Positions 46,415 to 55,982 of a stretch of 64,000 nucleotides of DNA are shown here, in pieces. Both the position numbers and the translations under genes were made by a program. The notes below the pieces were generated by a model that saw only the letters and a program-made list of their open reading frames with translations, did no database searches and was not told the origin of the DNA. The DNA comes from Stutzerimonas stutzeri (lineage in GTDB: Bacteria; Pseudomonadota; Gammaproteobacteria; Pseudomonadales; Pseudomonadaceae), in the NCBI RefSeq assembly GCF_002890915.1, contig NZ_POUT01000003.1:124001-188000 (forward strand), written 5' to 3'. How positions within the stretch are numbered: position 1 is the stretch's first letter; every line of letters starts with the position of its first letter.

Positions 46415-49159
46415 TCAGCGTGCACCGGCCGGTGCTATTCGCGCGGCCAGCGGCGTATGGCGGATCACCAGCTTTTCCAGTTCCGCCATGCCGAACACCA
46501 GCAGGCCGGCGCAGACCACCTGGCCCCACTGCAGCGGCGACAGAGCGGTCGAAGCGAAGATCGACTGCATGAGCGGCGCGTGGGTGAAGGCCAGTTGCAG
46601 GGGAATGCAGGCGGCGATGGCCAGCAGCACGTAGGGATTGCCCGTCAGGCCCTGGCGGTTGACGACCGAGGCGAGGATCGAGCGGCTGTTGAGCAGGTAG
46701 AACATCTCCGCCATCACTACCGCATTGACCGCCATGGTGCGCGCCGCCTCGACGTTGCCGCTGCTGTGCATTTCCCAGAGGAACAGGCCGAGGGCGCCGG
46801 TCATCATCAGCACCGACACCATCAGCACCCGCCAGACGAAGAAGCCCGACAGCAGGGCCTCGCCCGGCGGGCGCGGCCGGCGGCCCATGATGCCGCGCTC
46901 GGCCGGCTCGAAGGCCAGCGCCAGCCCCAGGGTGCTGGAGGTGACCATGTTGATCCACAGCACCTGCGCCGGCGTCAGCGGCAGGGTGAGTTCGAAGAGG
47001 ATCGCCGCGATCACCACCAGCGCCTCGCCTCCGTTGGTGGGCAGCATGAACAGGATGAACTTCTTCAGGTTGTCGTAGACCGCGCGGCCTTCGCGCACGG
47101 CGGAGGCGATGGTGGCGAAGTTGTCGTCGGCGAGCACCATGTCCGCGGCCTCCTTGGCCGCCTCGGTGCCCTTCAGGCCCATGGCCACGCCGACGTCGGC
47201 GCGCTTGAGCGCGGGGGCATCGTTGACCCCGTCGCCGGTCATGGCCACGACCTGGCCGTCGTCCTGCAGGGCCTGCACCAGGCGCAGCTTGTGTTCCGGG
47301 CTGGCGCGGGCGAACACGTCGACGTCCATGGCGACCTGGCGCAGGGCGGCATCGTCCATCAGCGCCACTTCGGCGCCGGTCACCGCCGGCTTGCCGACGC
47401 CGATGGCGAGCTGGGCGCCGATGGCCCGCGCGGTCTCGGCATGGTCGCCGGTGATCATCTTCACGCGGATGCCGGCGCGGTGGCATTCGTCCACCGCGAC
47501 GATGGCTTCCTCGCGCGGCGGGTCGATGATGCCGACCAGCGCCAGCAGGGTGTAGCCGGCTTCGACATCGGCGAAGGTCAGCTGGTCGTTCGCCGGCGCG
47601 CTGCGCTTGCAGGCCAGCGCCAGCAGGCGCAGCCCCTTGGCCGCAGTGTCGGTCGCCATGCGCCGCCAGTAGTCGCGGTCGATGGGCTGGTCGCCGGCGT
47701 GCCCGGCCTGGCTGCCGCACATTTCCAGGATGCGCTCGGGCGCGCCCTTGACGAAGATCCAGGGCGCGCCGTCGCTGTCCTGGTGGTAGGAGGCCATGAA
47801 GCGGTGCTGCGACTCGAAGGGAATCGAGTCCAGACGCGGCCAGGCGCCGTCGGCGACGTGCTGGCTGAAGCCGACCTTGCCGCCCAGGACCAGCAGCGCG
47901 CCCTCGGTGGGATCGCCCATGACGCGCCACTGATGGGCCTGTTGCTGGAGGTGGGCGTCGTTGCAGAGCACGCCGGTGCGGATCGCCAGCGCCAGTGCGG
48001 GGTAATGCTCGGGGTCGACGATCCGCTCGTCGAGTTTGCAATCACCCACCGGTTCGTAGCCCACCCCGGAGACGTCGAATACGTGATCGGCGCAGACCAC
48101 CCGTTGCACGGTCATCTCGTTGCGGGTGAGGGTGCCGGTCTTGTCGGAGCAGATCACCGTCACCGAGCCCAGGGTTTCCACCGCCGGCAGGCGTCGGATG
48201 ATCGCGTTGCGCTGGGCCATGCGCTGCACGCCCAGGGCCAGGGTGACGGTCATGATCGCCGGCAGGCCCTCGGGAATCGCCGAGGCGGCCAGGGCCACCA
48301 CCATCATGAACATGTCGGCGGCCGGATGACCGCGCCAGAGCGTGCCGAGGGCGAAGGTGGCGGCGGAGGCGGCCAGCACGGCGAAGGCCAGCCAGCGGCC
48401 GAAATGATCCACCTGGCGCAGCAGCGGGGTGGTCAGGTTCCGGATGCCGGTGAGCATCTGGTTGATCTTGCCCAGTTCGGTCGCCGCGCCAGTGGCGACG
48501 ACGATGCCCGTGGCCTGGCCGAACACCACCAGCGTGCCGGAATAGGCCATGCCGTAGCGATCGCCCAGCGGCGCATCGGCCGCCACCGCTTCGATGCTTT
48601 TCTCCACCGGCAGGGATTCGCCGGTGAGCGCGGCTTCCTCGACACGCAGTTCCTTCGCCTTCACCAGGCGCAGGTCGGCCGGCACCCGGTCGCCGGAAAC
48701 CAGCAAGACCCGATCGCCAGGAACCAGGTCGGCGGCGTCTATCTGGCGGCGGTCGCCGCCGCGCACCACGGTGGCGTGTGGCGAGAGCATGGCGCGGATG
48801 GCATCCAGCGCGGCTTCGGCCTTGCCTTCCTGGATGAAGCCGATGATGGCGTTGATCACCACGGCGGCGAGCAGCACGCCGGTATCGACCCAGTGCCCGA
48901 GGATGGCGGTGATCACCGCTGCGCCGAGCATCACGTAGAGCAGGATATTGTGGAACTGCATCAGCAGCCGCGTCAGCACACCGCGGCGCTTGGGCGGGGC
49001 GAGGCGGTTGGGACCGTACTGGGCGATGCGCCGCGCCGCTTCGTCGTCCGCCAGCCCGCCCGGGCTGCTTTGCAACTGCGTTTCGACTTCGGCGGCCGGC
49101 AGGGTGTGCCAGTTCGGTTGCGAATGTTCGCTGGGGTGGATGGTCGAGCGGTCGGGCAT
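46415..49159 (-). CDS. P2-type cation-transporting ATPase
   Basis: A 914-residue ATP-driven cation pump of the P2A calcium-ATPase-like group. Diagnostic motifs are ALTGESLPVEKS in the actuator domain, the phosphorylation site CSDKTGTLTRNEM with catalytic Asp, MITGDHAETARA, and TGDGVNDAPALKRADVGVAMG in the hinge. TM4 has ASAIPEGLPAIMTVTLALG with the ion-site Pro-Glu. The N-terminus is a cation ATPase N-domain (WHTLPAAEVETQL). Ion specificity (Ca, Mn, or Na/K-like) is not decided by the sequence. It lies inside the purine cluster next to a CPA2 antiporter, without obvious functional link. Confidence 0.94.
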   Translation of the reverse strand: MPDRSTIHPSEHSQPNWHTLPAAEVETQLQSSPGGLADDEAARRIAQYGPNRLAPPKRRGVLTRLLMQFHNILLYVMLGAAVITAILGHWVDTGVLLAAVVINAIIGFIQEGKAEAALDAIRAMLSPHATVVRGGDRRQIDAADLVPGDRVLLVSGDRVPADLRLVKAKELRVEEAALTGESLPVEKSIEAVAADAPLGDRYGMAYSGTLVVFGQATGIVVATGAATELGKINQMLTGIRNLTTPLLRQVDHFGRWLAFAVLAASAATFALGTLWRGHPAADMFMMVVALAASAIPEGLPAIMTVTLALGVQRMAQRNAIIRRLPAVETLGSVTVICSDKTGTLTRNEMTVQRVVCADHVFDVSGVGYEPVGDCKLDERIVDPEHYPALALAIRTGVLCNDAHLQQQAHQWRVMGDPTEGALLVLGGKVGFSQHVADGAWPRLDSIPFESQHRFMASYHQDSDGAPWIFVKGAPERILEMCGSQAGHAGDQPIDRDYWRRMATDTAAKGLRLLALACKRSAPANDQLTFADVEAGYTLLALVGIIDPPREEAIVAVDECHRAGIRVKMITGDHAETARAIGAQLAIGVGKPAVTGAEVALMDDAALRQVAMDVDVFARASPEHKLRLVQALQDDGQVVAMTGDGVNDAPALKRADVGVAMGLKGTEAAKEAADMVLADDNFATIASAVREGRAVYDNLKKFILFMLPTNGGEALVVIAAILFELTLPLTPAQVLWINMVTSSTLGLALAFEPAERGIMGRRPRPPGEALLSGFFVWRVLMVSVLMMTGALGLFLWEMHSSGNVEAARTMAVNAVVMAEMFYLLNSRSILASVVNRQGLTGNPYVLLAIAACIPLQLAFTHAPLMQSIFASTALSPLQWGQVVCAGLLVFGMAELEKLVIRHTPLAARIAPAGAR

Positions 49160-49274
49160 GGCTGGTGCCTCTGGATGGTCCGATGCCGTCGAAGCTTACC
49201 CAAGCGCTTGCCGGCCGGCACGATCTGCGGCCGCCGTTGTGTTTCCGAACAATGCAATCGTCCCGGCGCGGCGC

Positions 49275-50834
49275 TCAGGCCTGCGGCTGCAGCTCCCGGG
49301 CGACGTTCTCGGCCAGGCCGGTGCCGGCCTCGGTCATGGTCAGGTAGGTGTGGTCCGCGCCGGCGGCCTGGATGCGCAGGGCGATGTCCTCGTACATGGC
49401 ATGGGACACGATCAGGCCCTTGAAGCCGATGGCGCGCAGCTTGGTGGTGGAAATGATCTTGGCCTCGGGATCGTTCATCGCCAGCACCACGGCCTGCACG
49501 TCGTTCATCGCCAGGTTCTGCCAGAACAGCTGGTCTTCGGCATCGGCGAAGAACACGTTGCGGCCTTCCTTGGCGTTGCGCTCCACCATCACCGGGTCGG
49601 AGTCCAGGCTGGCCAGGCGGAAGCCCTTGCGCTGCAGGTGATCGTAGGCGGCGCGTCCGGTACGGCCCATGCCCATCACCAGGATCTGCGCGCAGCCCAG
49701 CGACACCGGCTGTTCGTCGGGGTGGCGGATGTCGCGCTCCAGTGGGATCAGCCGCTTGGCCAGGCGCTCGTACAGTGGGTGGGCGACGCGGTTGAGCTGC
49801 GCCGAAATCACGAACGACAGTGCCACGCTGATCGCCAGCGGCGTCAGCCACTGCGGCAGCACCACGCTGGCGACGATCAGGCCGAACTCGCTGTAGTTGG
49901 TCAGGCTCGCGGCGCTGAGGAAGGCGCTGCGCGCACGCAGGCGGAAGCTGAGGAAGAGGAAGAAGAACAGCACGCCCTTGAGCGGAAGCAGCAGTGCCAC
50001 CACGGCGGCGAAGATCATCGCGTTGGCATCCGGCAGGCCGCCGATGCCGATCTGCAGGAAAAACCCGACCAGGAAGACTTCCTTGATCGCCCACAGCGAA
50101 TTGGACAGCTCGGTGGCGCGCGGATGCTTGGCGAGCATGGCGCCGAAGGCCAGGGCGCCGAGTTCCGAGCTCAGCCCGACCGCCTCGAATCCCGCGCCGC
50201 CGACCACCAGCGCCAGCATCAGGCCGAGCAGGACCAGCAGTTCCTCGTGGCCGCTGTGGTCGAGCAGGCGGAACAGCAGCGGCCGCAGCAGCGGCAGCAG
50301 AAACACCAGCAGCGCCCAGGCCGACGGCGTCTTGCCGCTGGCCAGGCTCATCACCACCAGGGCGATCAGGTCCTGGATGATCAGTACGCCGATCGCCACC
50401 CGGCCGTGGAAGGCACGCAGTTCACGCTTGCCCTCCAGCACCTTGGCCGCCAGTACGGTGCTGGAAAAGGACAGGCCGATGGCCAGCAGCAGGCTGTCCT
50501 GCCAGCTGGCGTCGAAGAACAGCACGATCGCCGGCAGCACCAGCACGCTGGAAATGGCGAAGTGCAGCAGGCTGCCGCCGATCACCTCGCGGCGCACCAG
50601 GTTGCCCAGCTTGAGCTTGAGGCCGACGGTGAACAGCAGCAGGAGCACGCCGAGGTGCGCCAGGTGCTGGAGGATCACGCCGTCCTGCTTGCCCACGCCG
50701 ACATGTTCGCCGATCGCGGCCAGGGCGAAGCCGGCGCCCAGATAGCCGATCAGCGGCGGCAGGCCGATGGCACGGGCGAACAGGCCCAGGGTGAAGGCGA
50801 AGGCGATCCAGCTGGCTTCTAACATCGGTGGCAT
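49275..50834 (-). CDS. CPA2 cation:proton antiporter with TrkA-N domain (KefB-like)
   Basis: A 519-residue inner-membrane exchanger. About 12 hydrophobic helices fill residues 5-390 (Na/H exchanger domain, with GLSFSSTVLAAKVLEGKREL typical of KefB/KefC), followed by a cytoplasmic Rossmann-type TrkA-N domain (ILVMGMGRTGRAAYDHL, about 395-515). KefB/C relatives export K+ under regulation by glutathione adducts; whether that holds here is unknown. The ATG at 50834 is used; ATG at 50825 is equally plausible. It precedes the P-type ATPase gene by 115 bases on the same strand, so the two may be co-expressed in ion homeostasis. Confidence 0.92.
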   Translation of the reverse strand: MPPMLEASWIAFAFTLGLFARAIGLPPLIGYLGAGFALAAIGEHVGVGKQDGVILQHLAHLGVLLLLFTVGLKLKLGNLVRREVIGGSLLHFAISSVLVLPAIVLFFDASWQDSLLLAIGLSFSSTVLAAKVLEGKRELRAFHGRVAIGVLIIQDLIALVVMSLASGKTPSAWALLVFLLPLLRPLLFRLLDHSGHEELLVLLGLMLALVVGGAGFEAVGLSSELGALAFGAMLAKHPRATELSNSLWAIKEVFLVGFFLQIGIGGLPDANAMIFAAVVALLLPLKGVLFFFLFLSFRLRARSAFLSAASLTNYSEFGLIVASVVLPQWLTPLAISVALSFVISAQLNRVAHPLYERLAKRLIPLERDIRHPDEQPVSLGCAQILVMGMGRTGRAAYDHLQRKGFRLASLDSDPVMVERNAKEGRNVFFADAEDQLFWQNLAMNDVQAVVLAMNDPEAKIISTTKLRAIGFKGLIVSHAMYEDIALRIQAAGADHTYLTMTEAGTGLAENVARELQPQA

Positions 50835-50905
50835 CCGGCAGGGCAGGGGCGGCGCATTTTAGCCAAGCCGGCATGGCAACGGGCGATCGAACGCAGTCGG
50901 CCCGG

Positions 50906-50945
50906 TAAAAAAGCCAGAGGCCCGCGCGATGGCGGGCCTCTGGCC
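50906..50945 (-). terminator. Rho-independent terminator of the purine operon
   Basis: GCCAGAGGCCCGC (50912-50924) pairs with GCGGGCCTCTGGC (50932-50944), a perfect 13 bp stem. On the minus strand it is followed by TTTTTTA. It lies just after the nucleobase permease stop codon and ends the puuE-to-permease operon. Confidence 0.95.
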
Positions 50946-50963
50946 TGCGACGAATGCGCAGCC

Positions 50964-52310
50964 TCAGCGATGACCCGCGCTGGCGCCCGTCAGCGCGCCG
51001 CGCTCGGCGCCGCCGAGCACGTTGAACAGCAGGTTGAGGGTCACCGCGCTGAGGGTGGCCACGGCGATGCCGCTGTGGGTGATCGGTTCCATCCAGTGCG
51101 GCAGCTGGGCGAAGAATTCCGGGCGCACCACCGGCACCATGCCCAGGCCGATGCTCACGGCGACCAGCAGCTGGTTGCGGCGATCGCCGATGTCGGCTTC
51201 CTGCAGGATCCTGATGCCGGTGGCCGCCACCATGCCGAACATCGCGATGCCGGCGCCGCCGAGCACGGCAGCCGGAATCGACGCGACCAGGAAGGCGGCC
51301 TTGGGCAACAGGCTGAGGCTGACGAGGATCACCCCGGCCAGGGCGGTGACGTAGCGGCTGCGCACGCCGGTCATCTGCACCAGGCCGATGTTCTGCGCGA
51401 ACGAGGAATGGGTGAAGGTGTTCATGAAACCGGCCAGGAAGGTGGCGCCGGCGTCGCACAGCAGGCCGCGGCGCAGGCGTTTGGGATCGATGCTCTCGCC
51501 GGTGATCTTGCCGAGCGCGAGGAACATGCCGGCCGACTCGACGAAGATGATCACCACCACCAGGCACATCGACAGGATCGGCGCGAGCGAGAACGTCGGC
51601 GCGCCGAAGTGGTTCGGCGCCACCACCTGCAGGCTCGGTGCCTGGGCCAGCCCCGAGAGATCGACCATGCCCAGGCTGGCGGCCAGCACATAGCCCAGCA
51701 CCATGCCGATCAGCACCGAGACGTTGACCCAGAAGCCGCGCAGGAACTGGTTGATCAGCAGGATGGTGAGCAGCACCGCCGCGGCGATGCCGAGATAGTG
51801 CAGGGCGCCGAACTGCGCCGCGCCGCTGCCGCCGCCTGCCCAGTTGACCGCTACCGGGAACAGCGAGAGGCCGATCGAGGTGATCACCGTGCCGGTCACC
51901 AGCGGCGGGAAGAAGCGCACGATCTTGCAGACGAAGGGCGCGATCAGCAGCCCGAACAGCCCGGCGGCGATGGTGGCGCCGAAGATGCCGGGCAGGCCGA
52001 CGCCGGGCATGCCGGCCATGACCACCATGCTGCTCACCGCGGCGAAACTGGCGCCCATCATCACCGGCATGCGGATGCCGGCCGGGCCGATGCCCAGCGA
52101 CTGCACCAGCGTGGCGATGCCGGCCACCAGCAGGTCGGCGTTGATCAGCAGGGCGATGTCCTCGCGGGGCAGGCCGGCCGCCTGGCCGACGATCAGTGGG
52201 ACGGCGACGGCGCCGCCGTACATCAGCAGCACGTGCTGCAGGCTCACCAGGAGCAGTTGCAGGGGCGGCAGCCGGCGCGAGGCGCCGGCCGGCTCGTTGA
52301 CGTCGTTCAT
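50964..52310 (-). CDS. NCS2 family nucleobase permease (UraA/XanQ-like)
   Basis: A 448-residue inner-membrane proton symporter with about 14 helices. Family motifs: QHVLLMYGGAVAVPLIVG in TM1, FVESAGMFLALGKITG with conserved Glu at about 266 and NTFTHSSFAQNIGLVQMTGVRSRYV. Urate/xanthine-type members carry the SFAQNIG segment. The ATG at 52310 is chosen over 52319 because GAGGTG lies at good spacing before it. It is the last gene of the operon puuE-uraD-alc-allA-puuD-permease, 139 bases after the puuD stop, with a strong terminator behind it. Substrate is probably urate or xanthine. Confidence 0.92.
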   Translation of the reverse strand: MNDVNEPAGASRRLPPLQLLLVSLQHVLLMYGGAVAVPLIVGQAAGLPREDIALLINADLLVAGIATLVQSLGIGPAGIRMPVMMGASFAAVSSMVVMAGMPGVGLPGIFGATIAAGLFGLLIAPFVCKIVRFFPPLVTGTVITSIGLSLFPVAVNWAGGGSGAAQFGALHYLGIAAAVLLTILLINQFLRGFWVNVSVLIGMVLGYVLAASLGMVDLSGLAQAPSLQVVAPNHFGAPTFSLAPILSMCLVVVIIFVESAGMFLALGKITGESIDPKRLRRGLLCDAGATFLAGFMNTFTHSSFAQNIGLVQMTGVRSRYVTALAGVILVSLSLLPKAAFLVASIPAAVLGGAGIAMFGMVAATGIRILQEADIGDRRNQLLVAVSIGLGMVPVVRPEFFAQLPHWMEPITHSGIAVATLSAVTLNLLFNVLGGAERGALTGASAGHR

Positions 52311-52449
52311 GCAAAACACCTCGGGCGATTCTTGTTGTTGGCGGTCGCGATAGCCCCCTCTCGGAGGGGCCGGGTATTTCGTTGTGCGGTCGTGTTGGCT
52401 CTTGTTGGAATGGGGCGGGCCGTACCCGTGGGGGAACGGCCCGGCGGCG

Positions 52450-53655
52450 TCAGTCGATGCTGGCGCCCTTGGCGATCCAGCTGGCGAGCAGGTCGCGCTC
52501 GTCCTGGGTCATCTGGGTGATGTTGCCCAGCGGCATGATCTGGCTGGCGACGCTCTGCGCGTGGATCTTCGGTGCCAACTGGCGGATCTGCTGCGGCGTA
52601 TCGAACATCACCCCGGCCGGCGCGGCGCTGAACATCGGGCTGCTCGGCTGCGCCGAGTGGCAGACGGTGCAGCGCTCGTGGATCACCTGGCTGACCTTGG
52701 CGAAGTCGTCGCTGCCCTGCTGCTGCGCGCTGCCGGCGGCGACATCCGGCGCGGCGGGCTGGCGCGCGGGCGAGGTGATGAAGGCCAGGCAGACCATGCC
52801 CACCGCGGCGGCCGGCAGCGCCCAGGCGAAGCGGTTGCTGTCGTGGCGGGTGTTGAAGTAGTGGCGCGCCAGCACCGACAGCGCGCCGAGGGCGGCGAGG
52901 ATCAGCCAGTTGTACTGGCTGCCGTAGGTGCTCGGGAAGTGGTTGCTGATCATGATGAACAGCACCGGCAGGGTGAAGTAGTTGTTGTGCCGCGAGCGCA
53001 GCAGGCCCTTGGCCGGCAGCAGCGGATCGGGCGTGCGATTCTGCTCGATGGCCGCCACCAGCGCGCGCTGGGCCGGCATGATGATGCGGAACACGTTGCC
53101 GACCATGATGGTGCCGATCAGCGCGCCGGTGTGGATGTAGGCCGCACGGCCGCTGAACACTTGCGAATAGCCCCAGCAGGCGGCGATCACCAGCACGAAC
53201 AGCACCAGGCCGAGCAGCGCCGGCGTCTTGCCCAGCGGCGAGTCGCAGAGCAGGTCGTAGACGAACCAGCCGACGATCAGCGAGCCGAAGCCGATGGCGA
53301 TGGCGGCGGCCGGGCTCAGTTGGCTGCCCGGCGCGATCAGGTACAGGCCCGGGTTGAGGTAGTAGACCACCATCAGCAGGGCGACGCCCGAGAGCCAGGT
53401 GGTATAGGCCTCCCACTTGAACCAGTGCAGGTTCTCCGGCATCTGCGGCGGGGCCAGCTTGTATTTCTCCAGGTGGTAGATGCCGCCACCGTGGATGGCC
53501 CACAGATCACCCGAGAGCCCTTCGCGCGGGTTGCTGCGGTTGAGGTTGTTCTCCAGCCAGACGAAGTAGAAGGAGGCACCGATCCAGGCGATGCCGACGA
53601 TCATGTGAATCCAGCGAATACCCAGGTTCAGCCATTCGGTCAGATGTGCGTCCAC
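52450..53655 (-). CDS. puuD: PuuD, membrane-bound urate oxidase with C-terminal cytochrome c
   Basis: A 401-residue enzyme oxidising urate to 5-hydroxyisourate, passing electrons to the respiratory chain rather than to oxygen; this is the known role of PuuD. About eight or nine membrane helices occupy residues 10-295 with conserved His in WIHMIVGIAW, GIYHLEKY and SRHNNYF. The C-terminal cytochrome c domain has the heme motif CTVCH (Cys329, Cys332, His333) and later Met in ASQIMPLGNIT as likely axial ligand. GTG is the start, with GAGAGG upstream. It lies between allA and a nucleobase permease in the purine operon. Confidence 0.95.
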   Translation of the reverse strand: MDAHLTEWLNLGIRWIHMIVGIAWIGASFYFVWLENNLNRSNPREGLSGDLWAIHGGGIYHLEKYKLAPPQMPENLHWFKWEAYTTWLSGVALLMVVYYLNPGLYLIAPGSQLSPAAAIAIGFGSLIVGWFVYDLLCDSPLGKTPALLGLVLFVLVIAACWGYSQVFSGRAAYIHTGALIGTIMVGNVFRIIMPAQRALVAAIEQNRTPDPLLPAKGLLRSRHNNYFTLPVLFIMISNHFPSTYGSQYNWLILAALGALSVLARHYFNTRHDSNRFAWALPAAAVGMVCLAFITSPARQPAAPDVAAGSAQQQGSDDFAKVSQVIHERCTVCHSAQPSSPMFSAAPAGVMFDTPQQIRQLAPKIHAQSVASQIMPLGNITQMTQDERDLLASWIAKGASID

Positions 53656-53743
53656 TTGTGTTTACCTCTCGCACGGCCGGCGAAGCGGCCGCTGTTTCTT
53701 CTTGTGGGAACCGGCTCGAGCATGTCGCGGACGCGGCAGATGC

Positions 53744-54256
53744 TCAGCGCGATTCCGATTGGGGGTCGAGGAGAAGCTGTTCACTCTCCGTGAAGAAGTA
53801 CTCGTCGCAGTTGTTGCCGGAACCGCTGCGATCGACCACCAGGAATTCATCCCGCTTTTCGATCGTCAGCACCGGGTGGTGCCAGACGCCGCGGTGGTAA
53901 TTGACGCCCTGCCTGCCATTGCTGACGAAGGCGCGGACGTGGCCCGGTACAGGTGCATCGCCAGGTGGCGCGACCACGACCAGAAAGGGGTTGCCGCGCA
54001 GCGGCACGAAGGCCTGGCTGCCCAGCGGATGGCGCTCCAGCATGCGGATGGCCAGCGGCATCTCCAGCGCCTCGGCGGCGAAGATGCTGATGATCGCGCG
54101 GTCTTCCGGCTGCGTAGTCTCCACGGTCGCCAGCTTGTGGTAGCGGCGGGTGGAGCCGTTGTTGATCATGAAATACTCGCTGGCTTCGGTTTCGATGACG
54201 TCGCCGAAGGGGGCGAAGGCGTCCTTGGTCAGCGGTTCGATGGTCAGTGTGCGCAT
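53744..54256 (-). CDS. allA: Ureidoglycolate lyase (AllA)
   Basis: Splits ureidoglycolate into glyoxylate and urea, the last step of allantoate breakdown. The 170-residue protein is a cupin of the ureidoglycolate hydrolase family: MRTLTIEPLTKDAFAPFGDVIE, MLERHPLGSQAFVPL, and GVNYHRGVWHHPVLTIEKRDEFLVVDRSG with the conserved His pair. It lies between alc and puuD; a REP palindrome separates it from alc. The glyoxylate made here is the substrate of the Gcl operon elsewhere in the window. Confidence 0.95.
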   Translation of the reverse strand: MRTLTIEPLTKDAFAPFGDVIETEASEYFMINNGSTRRYHKLATVETTQPEDRAIISIFAAEALEMPLAIRMLERHPLGSQAFVPLRGNPFLVVVAPPGDAPVPGHVRAFVSNGRQGVNYHRGVWHHPVLTIEKRDEFLVVDRSGSGNNCDEYFFTESEQLLLDPQSESR

Positions 54257-54279
54257 GCTGTTCTCGTTGTCCGGAGAAT

Positions 54280-54340
54280 GTAGGAGCGAGCTTGCTCGCG
54301 ATCCCGGGGTGTGTCATTCGCGAGCAGGCTCGCTCCTACG
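54280..54340. repeat. REP-type palindrome between alc and allA
   Basis: GTAGGAGCGAGCTTGCTCGC (left, from 54280) and GCGAGCAGGCTCGCTCCTAC (right, to 54340) form a large inverted repeat of the common Pseudomonas REP type, around GATCCCGGGG. It lies within the purine operon and could shield or process the transcript. Confidence 0.92.
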
Positions 54341-54391
54341 GGGCTATGTGTCTATGCCAGGGGCGGCACCTGGCCGGTGCCGCCGTTGCAG

Positions 54392-55387
54392 TTACCGCGC
54401 CACCTTGCCGAACAGGCGCAGCCGGCTGACGCCGCCGTCCGGGAAGATGTTCAGGCGCACGTGGGTCACCGGGCCGAGCCTGGCGATCTGTTCGGCGAAC
54501 GCGTGCTCGGCGTGCATCGAGAGCTTCTGGCTCGGCAGCAGTTCGCGCCAGAACAGGCTCTGGGTCTCGATCTGGCTGTCGGTGCCGCCCTTGACGTAGG
54601 CCGCCTGGATCGAGCAGCTGTCCGGGTAGTTGCCCTTGAAGTGCAGGGTGTCGACGACGATGCGCTCGATCTCGCCCGGATGGCCGAGGGCAACGATGAC
54701 CCAGTCGTTGCCGGGCGTGCGACGGCGGGCGGTTTCCCAGCCGTCGCCCATGTTCTCGCCGCGGTTCGGGTTGAGGATGTTGCTCATGCGGCCGAAGTGC
54801 TCGTCGGAGCAGGCCAGCGCGCGACCGCCGTTGAGCGCGGCGGCCAGATCGACCTGCTCGTTGTCGCCGATGGCGCTCCAGTCGCGGAACGGGATGCCGT
54901 GCACGCGCAGGCGGGCGACGCCGCCGTCCGGGTAGATGTTGAAGCGCAGGTGGCTGACCGGCTGCTCGAAGGCGATCTCGTGGTAGTGGTGGCTGTTGCC
55001 CTGGAGCTCGACGGCCGGGAGGATTTCGGTCCAGACGGTGGCGTCGCTCGGGTCGCCCTCGGCGACGAAGCAGGCCTCCAGCGATGCCGACGGCGGGAAA
55101 TTGCCGGTGAAGTGGCTGGTGTCGATGTCCACGCCCTTGATCCAGCCCGGCACGCCCAGGCGGATCACCGCATGGTCGTAGCCCTCGAACCGCTTGCGGC
55201 GCGACTCCCAGCCGTCCATCCACTTGCCGTTGTCATCGAACACGCCCTCCTTCCATACGGCCGGCGTCGGCTGGAACAGCCGGTTGACGTCGGCGAACCA
55301 GTCGTCGGTGACGGAAATGGCGCGGGTGCCCAGGCGGGCGTCGGCCAGGTTGACGTATTTCTCGAAGGGTACGGCGTAAGCTTTCAT
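54392..55387 (-). CDS. alc: Allantoicase
   Basis: Hydrolyses allantoate to ureidoglycolate and urea. The 331-residue protein shows the internal two-fold repeat of the family: [23 protein letters not shown] in the first half and [23 protein letters not shown] in the second, and [16 protein letters not shown] and [16 protein letters not shown] as matching pieces. The N-terminal [19 protein letters not shown] is also conserved. It follows uraD by 79 bases on the same strand. Confidence 0.97.
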   Translation of the reverse strand: MKAYAVPFEKYVNLADARLGTRAISVTDDWFADVNRLFQPTPAVWKEGVFDDNGKWMDGWESRRKRFEGYDHAVIRLGVPGWIKGVDIDTSHFTGNFPPSASLEACFVAEGDPSDATVWTEILPAVELQGNSHHYHEIAFEQPVSHLRFNIYPDGGVARLRVHGIPFRDWSAIGDNEQVDLAAALNGGRALACSDEHFGRMSNILNPNRGENMGDGWETARRRTPGNDWVIVALGHPGEIERIVVDTLHFKGNYPDSCSIQAAYVKGGTDSQIETQSLFWRELLPSQKLSMHAEHAFAEQIARLGPVTHVRLNIFPDGGVSRLRLFGKVAR

Positions 55388-55466
55388 CGCGATCTGCCTT
55401 GAATTGAGTGGAGCGGCTTCTGCCTTTATTGCCTGTGTTGCGGTGTTGCCTGTTTGCCCATGCCGG

Positions 55467-55982
55467 CTACATGGCCTGCAGTCGGAACAGGGCGATCTTG
55501 TTGATCTCGGCCAGCGCCGTGGCGAATTCCTGCGCGGGCGTGTTGTGGATACGCTCCTCGAAGGCGGCCAGGATCTGGTGCCGGTTGCTGCCTTTCACCG
55601 CCTTGATGAAGGGGAAGCCGAACCGGGCCTTATAGGCGTCGTTGAGTTCGGTGAAGCGGGCGAATTCCTTGGCGCTGCACTCATGGATGCCGGCGCCGGC
55701 CTGTTCCGAGGTGGAGGAGGCGGTGAGCTCGCCGCGGATGGCGGCCTTGCCGGCGAGGTCCGGGTGCGCGTTGATCAGCGTCAGCTGGGCCTCGTGCGGC
55801 GCGCCGAGGAGGACGTCGGCCATGCGTCGGTGCAAGGCGTCGATGTCGTCGAGGCTGGCGTCCACGCCGCGGTCGTAGGCCTGTTCGGCGACCCAGGGCG
55901 AGTGCTCGTAGATGTCGGCGAAGGCGGCGACGAATTCGTCGCGGCCGAGCTGGGACGGGGTCAGGGTCTGGAAGCGGCTCAT
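55467..55982 (-). CDS. uraD: 2-oxo-4-hydroxy-4-carboxy-5-ureidoimidazoline (OHCU) decarboxylase
   Basis: Converts OHCU to S-allantoin after HiuH. The 171-residue all-helical protein has family motifs: [12 protein letters not shown] with catalytic His, [19 protein letters not shown] with the conserved Glu, and [11 protein letters not shown]. The ATG overlaps the puuE stop in an ATGA, so the two genes are translationally coupled. Confidence 0.97.
   Translation of the reverse strand: MSRFQTLTPSQLGRDEFVAAFADIYEHSPWVAEQAYDRGVDASLDDIDALHRRMADVLLGAPHEAQLTLINAHPDLAGKAAIRGELTASSTSEQAGAGIHECSAKEFARFTELNDAYKARFGFPFIKAVKGSNRHQILAAFEERIHNTPAQEFATALAEINKIALFRLQAM

Noticed and set aside
54392..55403. A further TTGTRYACAA operator before alc, allA or puuD
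   Set aside because: The intergenic gaps were checked and have no match. These genes are most simply explained as part of the puuE operon.
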